From the NCBI GenBank assembly GCA_015680685.1, contig MNCI01015670.1:126486-190485 (forward strand): a stretch of 64,000 nt of DNA, read 5' to 3'. Source of the DNA: Gnetum montanum (taxonomy: Eukaryota; Streptophyta; Gnetopsida; Gnetales; Gnetaceae). The notes beneath the pieces were generated by a model, which saw only the letters and a list, made by a program, of their open reading frames with translations, was not told the origin of the DNA and searched no databases. Both the position numbers and the translations under genes were made by a program. This document shows positions 10,498-21,640 of this stretch, piece after piece (position 1 is the first letter of the stretch; every line of letters starts with the position of its first letter).

Positions 10498-11700
10498 TCA
10501 AGGTTGCTAAGTTAGATGAATTTGTCCTTAGAATAAAAGGTTCTTCAATTAAGTAAGGATGAAATTTCTCTACTCCCTTTATTGTAGCGAGGATCTCCTT
10601 TTCTGTGGGCCAATAGTTTAGCTCATTTTTAACAAAACATCTAGAAGCATACACACAAACATTTTCTTCATCTTTTGTAGCTCCTATCTTTAATAGCACC
10701 ATTGTCCAAGCATCATAACTAGCATCAGTATTGAGAATGAATGGACCCTTAAAAATCAGTTCTAAGGGTGGTAACTTTTTACACTCCTTCAATTGCTTCA
10801 CTTGTTTTGTGGTTTCTTTACTCCATTTGAAAGGAGTGGAGGTCTTGCATTTTCTAATTTGCATAGTTTTATTAGAAAAATGAGAGATTTGTCTAGTAAC
10901 ATAATTTATGCAACCTAAGAATCTTAGGCATTGTTCTTTAGATTCCAATTTGTCAAGAAATTGAGAAATCTTCTGCAATACATGAGGTTGCATATGCATT
11001 TTTCCTCCCTTGATGATTACGCCAAAAAATTCTATTTCATTCTTACACAGCTGAAACTTTTCTGAATCAATTGAAAGTTTTATCCCAAGTTTAAAACACA
11101 CTTTTGCAAACTCCTTAAAATGCTCATAATGATCTTCCAGATTATCAAAATAGATTAAAAAATCATCTATGTAGTTTGCCACAAAGTCTTTCATCTTACC
11201 AAAAATAATGTCCATCCTATATTGAAATTGGGCAGGAGCATTTTTTAAACTGAACAACATTACTAACCATTCATACAATCCTCCTGAAGTGTTGAATGTC
11301 ATCTTATGAATGTCTTCTTTAGTGATCTTAATTTGATGATATCCCAACTTGCAATCAAACTTGCTGAAGAAATTTTTTGCAACTACCCTTTGAATTAGTT
11401 CTTCTTTATTTGGTAACGGCCATTTAATGTCAATTATTATTGCATATAATGGGATGTAGTTGATCATCATCCTTGCCTTTCCTTGCTTTACTTCAACATG
11501 ATTTTTGACCACAAAGCAAGCACAAGAATAGCTAGAGGTGGAAGTTCTGATTAGCCCTTTCGTTACAAACTCGGCCTAATTTTCTACTTCAATTTCATCC
11601 ATTCTGTTCATTGGGATGATCTTGCTTTGGACTGGCATGGGATGCATTGTAGGAATGTAGTCCTTTGGCCAAAACTCTAATGGGTGTTCACAACAACACT
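10498..11700 (-). pseudogene. Caulimovirid reverse transcriptase and RNase H (truncated)
   Basis: One frame is open from 11512 down to the El-1 junction. RT motifs in order: a KLGYHQI box, FNTSGGLYEW, and the catalytic YIDD at 11173-11162. RNase H follows with the TDAS aspartate at 10736-10734 and the YWPTEKEIL glutamate near 10590. The third catalytic aspartate, normally in an RTD motif, reads RTN, so RNase H would be inactive. The domain stops at 10498 where El-1 inserted. The apparent last 20-odd codons before the stop at 10430 are El-1 LTR sequence, not viral. The caulimovirid type is recognised from the spacing and the TEKE-containing RNase H. Confidence 0.85.
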
Positions 11701-11814
11701 TTTTCAATAATTATTGAATTTCTTTGATTGCATTCAATCTCACGCCTTGAAACTTCAACATCTTTTGCACTTGTTGATACTTCGATTTGCTCTTATCTTA
11801 CTTGGCTTCATGTT

Positions 11815-12486
11815 TCATGATTGTGCTAGTGACAAATTCTTAGTATAAAATATTGATTGCTCAAACTGTAACTTTCCTAACTTAGGAGGAACCCTTGGAA
11901 TTGTGAGCTTCTGATCTCTCACTGTCATGTCTACCAATTCTTTTCCAATGGTGTATGGAGAGAAATGATCCATAAAATTAGCTCCAAGTCTGATATCAAA
12001 ATGTCCATCATTGATTTGCACAAAATTTTTTTCTTAAATGAGTTTATCATTGATTTTGACAAGGATGCCTAGAGAAAATTTATTTAGATGCCTCATACCA
12101 TTCATAGTGTCTATTTTGAATAGCCTAGCAAATTTGACCCAATTTTCTATAACATTCTGGTGTGAAAAATTCAAGGTTACTCTTGTGTCGATGAAAGCTA
12201 TAAACTTCCACCATTTTACTTTCCCGTCCATTGTTACTTTGATTGGGATGAGTAGCAATGAGATCTCAAAGATAGTCTTCTTAATCTGATGAAGCACTTC
12301 TTTTGTCAAATCATTTTGCTTTCTTCTTTCTCTAATGGCATGATACTTGGATTTAACCTTTTTATCATAAGGGGTTATGATAAACTTTGCTGGTACCTTT
12401 GAAGTAACTAGATGATCTTCTGAAAACAAGGAGTCATTTGAATCATCTTCTGAAAATAGTGGTAGATTTTTTGAACAAAAGGCCAA
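11815..12486 (-). pseudogene. Caulimovirid aspartic protease remnant
   Basis: Two adjoining open stretches (12486-12034 and 12021-11815) make a retropepsin-like domain. The active-site triplet in the context AFIDTxVTLNF lies at 12189-12181 and reads D-T-R where D-T-G is required, a single G-to-A change that should abolish activity. A stop near 12036 breaks it. It would have cleaved the viral polyprotein between coat protein and RT. Confidence 0.75.
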
Positions 12487-12908
12487 GGTCTTTTCATCTA
12501 CATCATTAGCCCAAATTCTGCTTTTAGAATTACTGGGTCTAGCTTTGCTTGATTCCTACAAAGCAAATGGATTAGTAAAACTATTTGTTGAGCTGAATGC
12601 TTCCTCTTCATCTTCTTCCTTTTGAGATGTATCAACTTGCGATTGATTCATAGATTTTTCTAATTCTGCCAACTCTTTAGAAGCCCAATCTTCCTATATT
12701 TCTTTGCTTTCTGATTTTGAAATCCATCCTCCTTTAGCCATCTTCATAGAAAATTTCTCATCTTCTTCAGAAGCTTTTGAGCTATCAATCTCTAAATCTG
12801 TTTCCCAATGCAAACTGTATATTTTTTCTTCTTTTTTTAAACATTCTTCAACTGGCTTCTTTGACTCTATTGGTTCCCATTTTTGACCATATTTAGTGAA
12901 GAAAGCCT

Positions 12909-14487
12909 TTACCTTTTGTGGAGTTCTATTTGTATTCTTAGGACATTCATATGCATAATGTCCCTTTTCTTTGCAATTATAGCAATTGACTTGCTTGGTG
13001 TTCTTTGAAGATTTTCTTCATCTAATGAATTTGTTGGGCTTGAACCTCTTTGGTTGATATCTTTTTCTGAAGCATCTGAACTTAGGTTTGCTATTGGCAA
13101 TTTTTCTTTTGGATTTCCTTGAGCTATCTTTGCCTTTGCCAAAATTATCTACCATTCCATCTAGATTAGCACATGTAGCTGGTGAAGGCATAATCTTTGT
13201 GAGTCCTATGTGCAAGCATGCTTGTTGTAGTTCATGCCTAGCCATGTGAATTACATCAACAAAATACTACAAAGATAGGTTTACATTGTTTTGGACTGAT
13301 TTATGGATGACTATTTGTTCCAATTTTCTTAGTAGTGATCCTAGGTACATATAGGCTATCAATGGATCTCTGTGCAAAGCTAATCTATATACTTCCTTCT
13401 TATACTCATTGCTATATTCTTCAAAATCTTCCAACCTATATAATCTTCTTTAACTGAGTAAAATTCTATCTTGCATCCTTAAGTTTGTCGACATATCCAC
13501 ATAAAATTCAATAACCATAGTTGCAAAAAGACACTAAAAACCACTATTTAATACTTGGTTTTGACTGTCTATTGTAGCACTTTCCCACCAATTTCTAATT
13601 ATTCCTGATGTTTTAGCTAATCCTCCACACATGGCATTTCTTTCATCAATTTTTAGAATATCTTTAACTACTTTTAACTTATCAATCTATACTCTAATTG
13701 TCTATTATACTTCTTTTGGTGGTAAATGATCGATATTTAGCATAGGAACAAAAGTACCTATCATGTCTTTTAGAGTAGCAAATAGTGGAGGTTGTCCTTT
13801 AGGAGTGGGATAAGACATCATAATTTGACCTTGGCATCCTTTGTTGTCAAAGACTATCTTTTCTTCTTCTGAATCTATGGATGCTTTAGGTGATTCTTCT
13901 TCTTCTTCTTTAACCTTCAACTTTAAGGCTTTTTCTTTCTTTAGTCTTTGTATCTTCTCTTTGATTCTATCGACTTTTGTATATTTTGAATTTTCTTCTA
14001 ACTCCCTCATTTTTTGTTTGTTGATTGGAACCACTTTTAGCTGATTTTCTTGTGCAAAGACTTCCTTCAGAAAACAACTTTTTTTTTCTCTAACTATATT
14101 TTCACAATCTTCTACATGTTTTAACACTTCATCTATTTTATCTTCTAAGCTATTCAAATTATTGTTGCAATAACTAGAACAATTTCAGACATAATTCAGT
14201 TGTCTTACTTCTTCTTTTTGATTGCTAGTTGATTCGATGTTGTATTCCAATAGATAGCTACAATCTGCTCTAGTTTCTAGAATTTCATCTTTGGAAACAA
14301 TCGTGTAGTATGACCCTTTTGAGGGCCATTTTCCTCCTTTGATTATCCTCTTCCCTTTTACTTCTTGTGACTGGAGCATAAAGCTTGTGCCTTTGCAATC
14401 AAAGTTTGGTGACTCTTTTCTTGTTTTTGTACGAGCACTAGAACTAGGTCCCTCATCATATTTGATTGATGGCAAAACTGTAGGCAA
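12909..14487 (-). pseudogene. Caulimovirid coat protein region remnant
   Basis: Starts with a charged region (14487-14185), then a Glu/Lys-rich coiled-coil-like and acidic segment (14157-13705). The coat core follows (about 13700-13250), broken by several stops, and a basic tail rich in Lys/Arg. A zinc knuckle lies at about 12985-12940 (CYNCKEKGHYAYECP; C-x2-C-x4-H-x4-C). The knuckle after a basic stretch is the hallmark of caulimovirid coat proteins, which bind the pregenomic RNA. A frameshift separates the basic tail from the knuckle. Confidence 0.75.
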
Positions 14488-14559
14488 AGCATGTAAATCT
14501 ATTACAACGTTTATTCCAAACTATTGTATGGGATACATGCTCCATTTCTTTTTGGATCT

Positions 14560-15320
14560 TGCTGATTTCTGAAATTCTTGATCCTTCAAATATTTTTGAA
14601 TTCTTGGAAAACCTTGAACATAGACTTTACTCCCCACTGGCATATAACTCATCTTCTGGAAAACCATCTGATCTTTCACATGCCAGTAAATTGCTTCCTA
14701 CTGGAAACTTTACTCCCCACTTTAGTTTGTGGTTCATAAAAATTGTGTTGGTCAACCAGAAAGTAGCTCTAGCACCAATTGTAGCATACATAGACCTTGG
14801 CAACAACTTGACTCCATGGATTTCTATAAATAGCAACAAAGTAGATGTAATATGCTCATCTGCTAGGGATAACTGGAAATTCGGTTGCACTGAATATAAA
14901 GCATTCGCACTTAAAACTCCTTTAAACTGACAAATTTTTGACATTTCCCAAACTAAATTAGGATCATCATTTATACCATCTCCAATAATTATGCTATCTA
15001 ATAGAGTAACAACAAATTCTACATTCAGGTCATAATTAAACTTGGGACTTACTAAGATGTCGATCTATCCCAAGTGGACATAGTGATGTTTTTGTTCCTT
15101 CCATTTTGTGATCTCTTCTTTGGTGAAGAACGATAGAAATACTAGCCTTATGCCAACACCCTTGATATCCAAGATTGCTTCTGACTGCTTGACTGAAGTA
15201 GTACAACGAGCCGAAAACAAATTAGAGAAATTGTAAATGGCCTCCTTTGATAGTTTTGGAAATTGCAGCTTTCTATTGGCTGCAACAAATGACTTTCTGC
15301 TGAGAATTGCTTCATGGAAA
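14560..15320 (-). pseudogene. Caulimovirid 30K-type movement protein remnant
   Basis: Reads through a KSFVAANRKL start, a YVHLG motif near 15080, then a strand-rich stretch with PNFQLSLADEHIT (about 14880-14840), a pattern shared with 30K-superfamily movement proteins of caulimovirids, which move virus through plasmodesmata. One stop just after YVHLG and another at the end of the domain break it. It is linked in frame to the coat region by about 60 codons. Assignment rests on motif order and position before the coat protein. Confidence 0.65.
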
Positions 15321-16000
15321 GGAATGATCTTCTGTTAGCTCTCGCTCAGATCTAGCTTGAATATTCTTCAGATGGCTTCTAAGCATGAAAGCTTGATGCA
15401 TCTCCCAATCTATATCATCATTATAGGCATTATCTTGATCATCATCATCAAGATAGTTCCATTGGAAATTTACATTAGGCAGCTGAACCATAATGTGATC
15501 TAAACTTTTTTCTACATAGACTTTCTCTCCATCGTCAAACCAAAGATACTTCTCACCCATTTCATAAGCTTCAATAATAGGAGCATCTTCTTCAGCAAAT
15601 GGATTCTTGGCATCATCACTTAATATCCAATCCTTTGGCCAATCACAAGCCACTTCGGAACTTCACTAAGATCATACACTGGAAAATCATACTTAAGGTT
15701 TCACTGATTTCTTCAACCATGATATCTTTCCCTTTATTTTTACTAAAAGGACCACTTTCCAGGGTAGGTGGAGCACTGTGTCCACGCTTTCGCTGCCTTA
15801 CTTGAACGAACTCTTCAAGCTTAACATCATCAACATACTGTTCTTGAAAGAGAGGGGTTGAAGCATAGCTAGTACCCATTAAATGATAGTATTTTGAAGT
15901 AACAGCTAACCTTTCTTCTACAGATTTTGCCGCTAGTTCTTGTAACTCAGCAGCATACTCCTTCTGAAAGGTGTTAGGTTGATTGATAGAGCCAAAGGCG
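15312..16000 (-). pseudogene. Caulimovirid polyprotein N-terminal region
   Basis: Two overlapping open stretches (15879-15643 and 15653-15312) in different frames, joined by one shift, precede the movement protein. An upstream part, open to about 16000, reads NTFQKEYAAELQELAAK, a helical charged segment. A DDDDQDN acidic cluster lies near 15430. No domain recognised. The likely start codon is not identifiable and the homologous sequence ends near 16002. Confidence 0.5.
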
Positions 16001-16002
16001 AG

Positions 16003-16610
16003 GACTGAATTTGCCTGCCAGAGTCATGTGGACATCTGCGCCAGTTAGAAGACTGGAATATTGTACATTGCAATGGTCTGGAAGAGGTACCTGAATCATT
16101 TGGAGGCTTGACGAACTTACTTCAGCTACAAGTGGATGGGCGTCACAAATTACGGTTCTCAGTCAAGCAGTTTCAACAGCTATAGCGCATCCATGACCTC
16201 TATATCTCAAGGCACGAGGAGGATAATATGGAGATTGCATGTTCTTCTTGTGAACACATCGGTGGCGCGGAGCAGTAAAACATTGATTGTTGGAAAAATC
16301 CAAAGTGGCATGGCCAAGCTACTCAACAACAACATTTCAGATGGTTCGTGGGTAAGGTTAGCTAAGGCACTCAACTGAAAAGAGAAAACAGAGACGCTGC
16401 AGATTTGGTTTCAGATCATGCACCTCCTCAATTAAGTGATGTTGAGCTAATAGCCAATCATTTTCTACAACGGCAGGTATCTGACAGCCATATGCTACAG
16501 CAAATGCAGGAATTGTCTTTAATGGGCTTCCATAAGACCTGCCACAAAGTCATTCCAGGTCTGTTAGCAAACATAGCTTCCTGGCATATATTTCCACGTT
16601 AGCAACCTTA
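16003..16610 (+). pseudogene. Leucine-rich-repeat (NBS-LRR type) gene remnant
   Basis: At 16036-16140 an open stretch reads a classic plant LRR pattern including GLEEVPESFGGLTNLLQLQ. A second LRR-like piece lies at 16501-16590 (MQELSLMGF...VIPGLLANIASW) in a later frame, after several stops. Plant intracellular immune receptors have repeats of this form. No NB-ARC or TIR part is visible, and upstream sequence is replaced by the caulimovirid. It is a broken fragment and the only host-type gene I recognise in the window. Confidence 0.6.
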
Positions 16611-17382
16611 CATAGAATAAAATTGTGCAACTTGGTCTGTCATGATACATCTTTCGAGTTTCAGAGCCTTCCTAGGCATATGAAGTGAGATTCCCAGGCA
16701 TAGAATTGGCCATTAGGGAGGTCCTTGTAGAGTGTGGGCTAACCATGGATACTAGAAATAGCATTAGGGCATTCCTTGAAAGGAGAAGCTTACCCCCTGT
16801 ACAAGGAGAGTAAACAGAAATGCACACTTTTGGTAAAGGCCCTTAGAGCAACTTGATTCGGCAGCTACCGATCACACTTGGTGTAGAATTCAACAAAAAT
16901 ATACCAATGAATGAATCTGAAAGTTCTGGACCTGCCTGCAAGCAAGCCAAGGCAAAAACAATTTTTAACCCCTGTTTTGCTATTAGTTGCTGAAGCATGA
17001 ATACTCAAATTCAACCCAAAAAAAAACATCATAATCCATGCAAGCCAATGACATGATCTGGTCTTATCTTCACATGCCTTCAATTGAGCTTCATGTTGGT
17101 ATTGGTGGCGAAGAAATTTTGTGCTGGAGCATTATTCATGAACCATTGTTGAAATTATTGGCTATAATATTTTATTCAAAAAGTAATTTAAGGGACATAA
17201 TCGGACAGCCTCTCCTCTTGTATAAGTTTAGGCTGCAATTTACGAGTGGAGGCGTCAGCAGCAGCCACTGGGCAACCGGTTTTGGGCATCGTGTAGCAGG
17301 GTGTGATCATCTGTTGTGTTATTTTCCTGTGGCATCACTTCTCAGCTTTGCAAAACAGTATTTTCAATTTCATCAACCACTT
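16611..17382. other. Unassigned sequence
   Basis: No coding domain, repeat or RNA gene recognised. An open frame at 17038-17676 lacks protein-like composition toward its end, where it runs over the tandem duplication, so I do not call it. Confidence 0.5.
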
Positions 17383-17606
17383 CGGGCAAATAGTCTGTCT
17401 CTGTTTGTTCCAGTTTGTCTGTCTTTGACTGTTCCAAAGAAATTTGTTTCTGTATTCTGCGTATTAGTACAGAATGCTGTACAACTGCAAACGTTGGGGC
17501 AAATAGTCTGTACCTGTTTGTTCCTGTCTGTCTGTCTTTCTTTGTTCCAGTCTGTTGCAGAAAATTTTATGTGTTTATTCCGCATATTAGGAGAGAATGC
17601 AGTACT
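17383..17606. repeat. Diverged tandem duplication, about 112-bp unit
   Basis: GGGCAAATAGTCTGT starts both units (about 17385 and 17497). Each continues with CTGTTTGTTCC, a TGTCTGTCTTT run, GTTCCA, a TTTCTGTATTC or TTTATGTGTTTATTC block, then ATTAG...GAATGC(T/A)GTA. The two copies differ at many sites. Confidence 0.75.
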
Positions 17607-17852
17607 CTGTTCGGATACTGTTAATATTCTCAATGTCTTTTTGAGTTTTCTGCTTTCTTTTTTCTGTGGTTGCTGATTTGTTTTATCAGCAATTGCTTCA
17701 TCCAGCTTCACAGCAATTTCGTTTAAATTTGTTATTAACCAACAATTTGTGCATCAAACATGTTCTATGTATTCTCCAAATATTTGTTCAATGAACTTAA
17801 TTTTTCAGGGTTGCAGGGCTGGTAGTGGCTGAGAAAATGAAGGGGAAAACAG

Positions 17853-18149
17853 TCACTTCTGCAGATTGTCTCGCATCATTTTAGAAAACAATGAAAGCTG
17901 GATACCCATCGTGAGAGCCTTATCCTCTAAATTTTTGTACTGTAGCACTACTGTTACTACGATTCTAACATACAAGTTCACTGCTAATGTACGCATTAAA
18001 CTTTTAGCCGGTACCAACATTCGTGCACATTTTTCATAAGGCCTTGAACCCGTGTAGAGCTCCATGAAACTTTCCTTGACTTTATATCCTCTCACAATCA
18101 AGCCTGTCTTCTCCTTCAACACGGTGAATGCCCTCGCCTTCGACTCCAC
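17853..18149 (-). CDS. Unrecognised short ORF, 98 codons
   Basis: An open stretch with balanced, protein-like composition (for example YEKCARMLVPAKSLMRTL) and no low-complexity sequence. I recognise no family. It has no obvious partner ORF, and a TTTTCAG splice-acceptor-like site lies on the opposite strand just outside it (about 17803-17809). It may be chance or an exon fragment of a lost gene. Confidence 0.2.
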   Translation of the reverse strand: MESKARAFTVLKEKTGLIVRGYKVKESFMELYTGSRPYEKCARMLVPAKSLMRTLAVNLYVRIVVTVVLQYKNLEDKALTMGIQLSLFSKMMRDNLQK

Positions 18150-18303
18150 TCTGCTACGCTAATTATGGTATGGCAAAAATTAATTCTTTTGTAATGATTT
18201 ACGGTAACTGGAATTTATTTCCTTTTATCTCTAATGGTTGCATCAGCGAGTTTCACTGCAACTGTTAAGTCATAGCACTAACTTTTATATAAAAAAAAAT
18301 AGC

Positions 18304-18868
18304 ATGGCAATAGAAGCTGCAATTGCGCTAGGGCTTGTATTGGTATTTATATTCAAATTAACACTTAGCTTCGGAACAAATGTTTTTAAACACCACAAAC
18401 GAAACATTTGGAAGGTGTTTCCTTTAAAAAACATTTGCAGAAAAGAAATTTGCAAAAAGTTCAAGGTAGCTAAAGCACCTATATTTCCTATCAAATTTAT
18501 AAAAATTACATCTTTCTTATATTATTTTATTAAAAGATACTTAGTAGACTTGGATTACACTTTTTCATATGAGTTTATAATACCACTTAAAAAGGAAAGA
18601 ATGGTTTCATGATTGGAAAAATGGCTTCAAGATAAAAATGTTCAAGAGGATTTAAATTTGAAATTCAAAAAAAGACTCTTAAGAGCATATGGGAATAGAC
18701 TAGGAAAAATAAACAAGTCTATTTACATTGAATTTCAATATGATCATAATGCAAAAGACTATTGATATATCCATTGCAATTGCAATGCAAATTAAAGTTG
18801 TGATTGCCCATACTCGTGACGGGTCACATTACCTTTTGATCAAGACTAAACATGTAGATTCTATGTAG
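18304..18868 (+). pseudogene. Unrecognised coding remnant with N-terminal membrane segment and Cys-rich tail
   Basis: From the ATG at 18304 the frame reads MAIEAAIALGLVLVFIF, a signal-anchor-like hydrophobic start, then a Lys/Phe-rich region. A TGA at 18610 interrupts it. The same frame continues with LEKWLQDKNVQEDLNLKFKK and YIEFQYDHNAKDY. After another TGA comes a cysteine cluster (HCNCNAN, a stop, SCDCPYSC) and FYVEVGKMKN. Three of the interrupting stops are TGA, as expected from CGA-to-TGA decay at methylated CpG. The continuity of sense across stops suggests a real former protein of at least about 190 residues, secreted or membrane-anchored. I cannot name it. Confidence 0.35.
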
Positions 18869-18949
18869 AAGTAGGGAAGATGAAGAACATGTCTTTAACA
18901 CACATTTTTTTTAAATCATTGAAACTTAAATATAATAACCTTTGGGCAC

Positions 18950-19157
18950 TCTCTTGATGAGGTTTTCAAGAATCACATACCAATGCATTTATTGCTTGGG
19001 CATCATGCACCAAATTGCTAGTTCCTTTGCTAACTGTCTTCTAAACATCATCACCATGATCTAGGAGGTATGTCTTCATCTTGAACTTCAATAGAGGATA
19101 ATCTGAACCATAAAACCATGGTGCTTTGTTAGATGAGAACCCTTGGTTTTGCATCAT
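18950..19157 (-). pseudogene. Copia retrotransposon gag, N-terminal fragment
   Basis: Minus strand from an ATG at 19157: the segment reads APWFYGSDYPLLKFKMKTYL, then DHGDDV, a stop where Trp is usual, KTVSKG, and DAQAINALVC. This is the N-terminal gag pattern of plant Copia elements (a short phrase with F-x-G-x-x-Y, K-M-K-x-Y-L, then A-x-x-A-L). Homology fades below about 18950, so the rest of the element was deleted or lies elsewhere. It follows a primer site at 19228-19216 and an LTR. Confidence 0.65.
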
Positions 19158-19215
19158 GTTCAGGGCTCAAAAAATGAAACACAAACTATTAAGTCAAGAT
19201 GTATGGACTAGTCTT

Positions 19216-19228
19216 AGATACCAATTTT
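19216..19228 (-). other. Copia primer binding site (initiator tRNA-Met type)
   Basis: Minus strand TTGGTATCTAAGA resembles the canonical TGGTATCAGAGC with a few changes and lies between the LTR end and the gag ATG. Confidence 0.55.
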
Positions 19229-20156
19229 TGTTTCTTGGACATAACTACAGGCATTGGCAAAGGGCCCCAAACTAAAAACAATAGCCAAAACAATAAAGTA
19301 TGCATAGAGCTTTTAAGATGGTTCAATTACTAAATTAGTTGGCCTACTCTACCGTAAAACTCTTACTAAATTCTTGGAGGCAAAGTAATTTTATTAATTT
19401 GAAGAAAAAGAAGTTACAACACTTTTTTCACAAACTTGGCCTAAGCACAACCACCAAGCTCTAAGTTAAAAGTATCATCTTTGCAAACATAAAAAAAGAA
19501 AAAAGAAAAAGAAATTTTGCTACTCAATCTCAAGCTAGAGACTTACACATAACAGAGCTAAAAAGAATGCAAAGGCATAGCTTGTTTAGAGAAGAAAGCA
19601 AAGGACATGAGAGAAAGGAGAACGATGGAAAAGAAAAATTCCAGCTCAAGAATAGAGTCTAGAATGAGAAATTTCAAGATTGAGCTGATAGATTTCATTA
19701 TATAGCCAAGGTTCTTCATAGCCATCATTGATCCATTAAGAAGAAAAGATTTGTAACTGTTGCACTTTGGCCTTCATTATCAAATGCAGAAGCAACCTGT
19801 TCTTTCATCTTTGATGCTAACAATTATGGTTTTCTTGTAGAAACATCAAGCACAACTTGGCTTAGAGATAAAGGCACTTTCTAGCTTCATCTAAGCACCA
19901 TTTTCTTTTTCAATTAATGAGCTTAGCTGACCCTTGCAACAGTATAGGCTTTAGCTTCTTTCTGTATATTTTAACTAATAGTCCTTTATATCTACCCTAG
20001 AGCTTTATAGGATTACAAAGCTTTCTTTCATGTAGTTTTTGGATGAGCTAGGCTTATATTGAAAAAGAGCTTTTTATTTTATGGTCTATCACCTTTTTTT
20101 TATGCCTTTGACTAAATGGCCTAATCATAGCTTATAATCCTTAGCCCTTTTATTGG
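19229..20156 (-). repeat. Copia 5' LTR, downstream part (split by El-2)
   Basis: The LTR 3' edge is placed at 19229 from the primer site. It runs up to the El-2 insertion at 20157 and resumes at 27231. On the minus strand a TATATAA box lies at 19704-19698 (GGCTATATAATG). If the El-2 insertion is removed, this LTR exceeds 2 kb, long for Copia. Confidence 0.5.
20152..20156. repeat. El-2 target site duplication, left copy
   Basis: ATTGG here and at 27226-27230, identical, directly outside the two LTR ends. Confidence 0.9.
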
Positions 20157-20959
20157 TAATGAGTGGCGAGGTACCCCTACACTCAACCATATGAATACGA
20201 GTGTTTCACGCATGATTCGGTTGAACTCCAAGGACTAAGTGCTTACGCGTCTTAATGGAACACTCGGGGTTAATCAATCATTGTCTTCCCAAACTTGTAT
20301 TGTCACGGTTGTATGGTTAAGTAAGCTTGAGGTATGTGATTTTTATAGCTTTTACCTTTCTAATGTCTTCTGCTAATAAAGGAGAGGGAGAGAGAACTAA
20401 GTGACTAACTTACATTAACTATTCATTAACTAAGTTCTAAATGTTCCTAACACCAGTATCCGTTCCCACTTGTCGTACACATCTTGAACCAGTGCAACGT
20501 TGGGATTACCAAACGTTAATTGTTACTGGGTTACCAAGCACTACACGCATGCTCGAAGCGGTCGTACTGAGTATACTTAACTAAGAAAGTCGAAGGTTGA
20601 GAGAGAGATTAATTAACTAGGAAAGCATTAAACATTCAACAATAATTAATTACTAATTAGCTTAATTTGAATGCTGCAAGGTTTATCATAAAGTTCATCT
20701 TTATTGCCATATACAAATGTGTGCTCAGGTACAAATTGCTCGAATAAAGATCCGTTCACTCTATGACTCCTACTGCGGGCACACAGAAATTATTCTATGG
20801 ACTAATAAAACTGCAAGAGTTTGGCTAAGGGTCTAAGTCTTACTACCTTGAACAAAGGGCGCCACCTCTTATTTATAGAAGATGAGGCAGGACGTGATAT
20901 CACATATGCGATATCACGTGGTGGATGCAATATCGCGTACACGATATTGCGGCTCATCA
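20157..20959 (-). repeat. El-2 3' LTR
   Basis: Plus-strand ends TAATGAGTGG (TG to TA change) and GGCTCATCA. Matches 26439-27225 over its length. Confidence 0.9.
20870..20951 (-). promoter_or_regulatory. El-2 3' LTR U3: GATATC/GATATTG array and TATA box
   Basis: CGTGATATCACAT, GCGATATCACG, GCAATATCGCG and ACGATATTGC occupy 20890-20951. TATAAATA is on the minus strand at 20877-20870. One more word than in the 5' LTR. Confidence 0.7.
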
Positions 20960-20977
20960 TACCCCCATGATTGAATG
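20960..20977 (-). other. El-2 polypurine tract
   Basis: Minus strand CATTCAATCATGGGGGTA abuts the 3' LTR and is preceded by the conserved AACTCAAGGACGAATTTT box. Confidence 0.85.
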
Positions 20978-21161
20978 AAAATTCGTCCTTGAGTTCCTTG
21001 CAAAATATTGGGACGATATGGGATTATTGACTTAAATGACAACTAATGGTGAATGGGATGATGTGTGAACAGATCAGCATTAAAATACATGGCAACACTA
21101 GTGTTCATGACCACAAGAGTGAACACTATACACAATTGACATCTAGCCTTATTTGGCAGCT

Positions 21162-21203
<42 letters not shown>

Positions 21204-21640
21204 AGATGTGTTACTGCCGACACCATGCTTGCGCCTTCCGTTGTCCATCCATAACCACGTCATCAATCTTGTTCCTTGCACAACTGTTCTAGCACCAGTC
21301 CATCCTAAGTGTTTCCTCCATGTCTAGTCCATTGCTGTATGATTGCCATCTGCACACACAACACAGTCACATATGAGCAAGGATAAGTAAATTACAATAT
21401 AGTTGATACCTTGCCTTGGTGTAAGGTCCATTGGCTGAGTTGTGATATGGCTAATATAGATTCTAGAGATATAACACTGGTGACTACCCAAGGTGTAGGG
21501 GTTAGGAGAAAATTGAAAAAATTGGACTAGTCCGGTAGCGATAGAGTGGAAAAAGATAAGGAATAAGAAAGATGGAGAAAAAGAAACAACGGCAATGTCA
21601 ATAAAATGAATGTCAAAGATGGGAATGAACAAAAAAAATG
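20978..21640 (-). other. Segment unique to the 3'ORF-less copies (El-2 and El-6)
   Basis: Replaces the internal promoter and 3' ORF. El-6 carries the same segment at 55111-55640. A minus-strand reading aligns between the two copies (RQGI..IVIYL.LLICD.V, then DG.HT.MD and WLW..N), with a hydrophobic stretch, but both contain breaks and coding is unproven. A GA microsatellite lies at 21161-21203. Confidence 0.5.

Larger units (their letters stand above)
10498..16002 (-). mobile_element. Endogenous caulimovirid (pararetrovirus) remnant
   Basis: On the minus strand the order is an N-terminal region, a 30K-type movement protein, a coat protein region with coiled coil and zinc knuckle, aspartic protease, RT and RNase H. 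These lie in what looks like one long former polyprotein frame broken by stops and small shifts. RNase H is cut by El-1 and resumes at 101-1. This order with a single polyprotein is known from petuviruses and florendoviruses, and related lineages are known in gymnosperms. I cannot place the genus. No LTRs are present, as expected. The upstream edge near 16002 abuts the LRR remnant. It is ancient and non-functional. Confidence 0.85.

Noticed and set aside
17038-17676. 212-codon open frame on the plus strand
   Set aside because: It runs through a 112-base tandem duplication of TGTC-rich sequence. The translation is Leu/Phe/Ser/Cys-rich with no domain, and nothing supports a gene.
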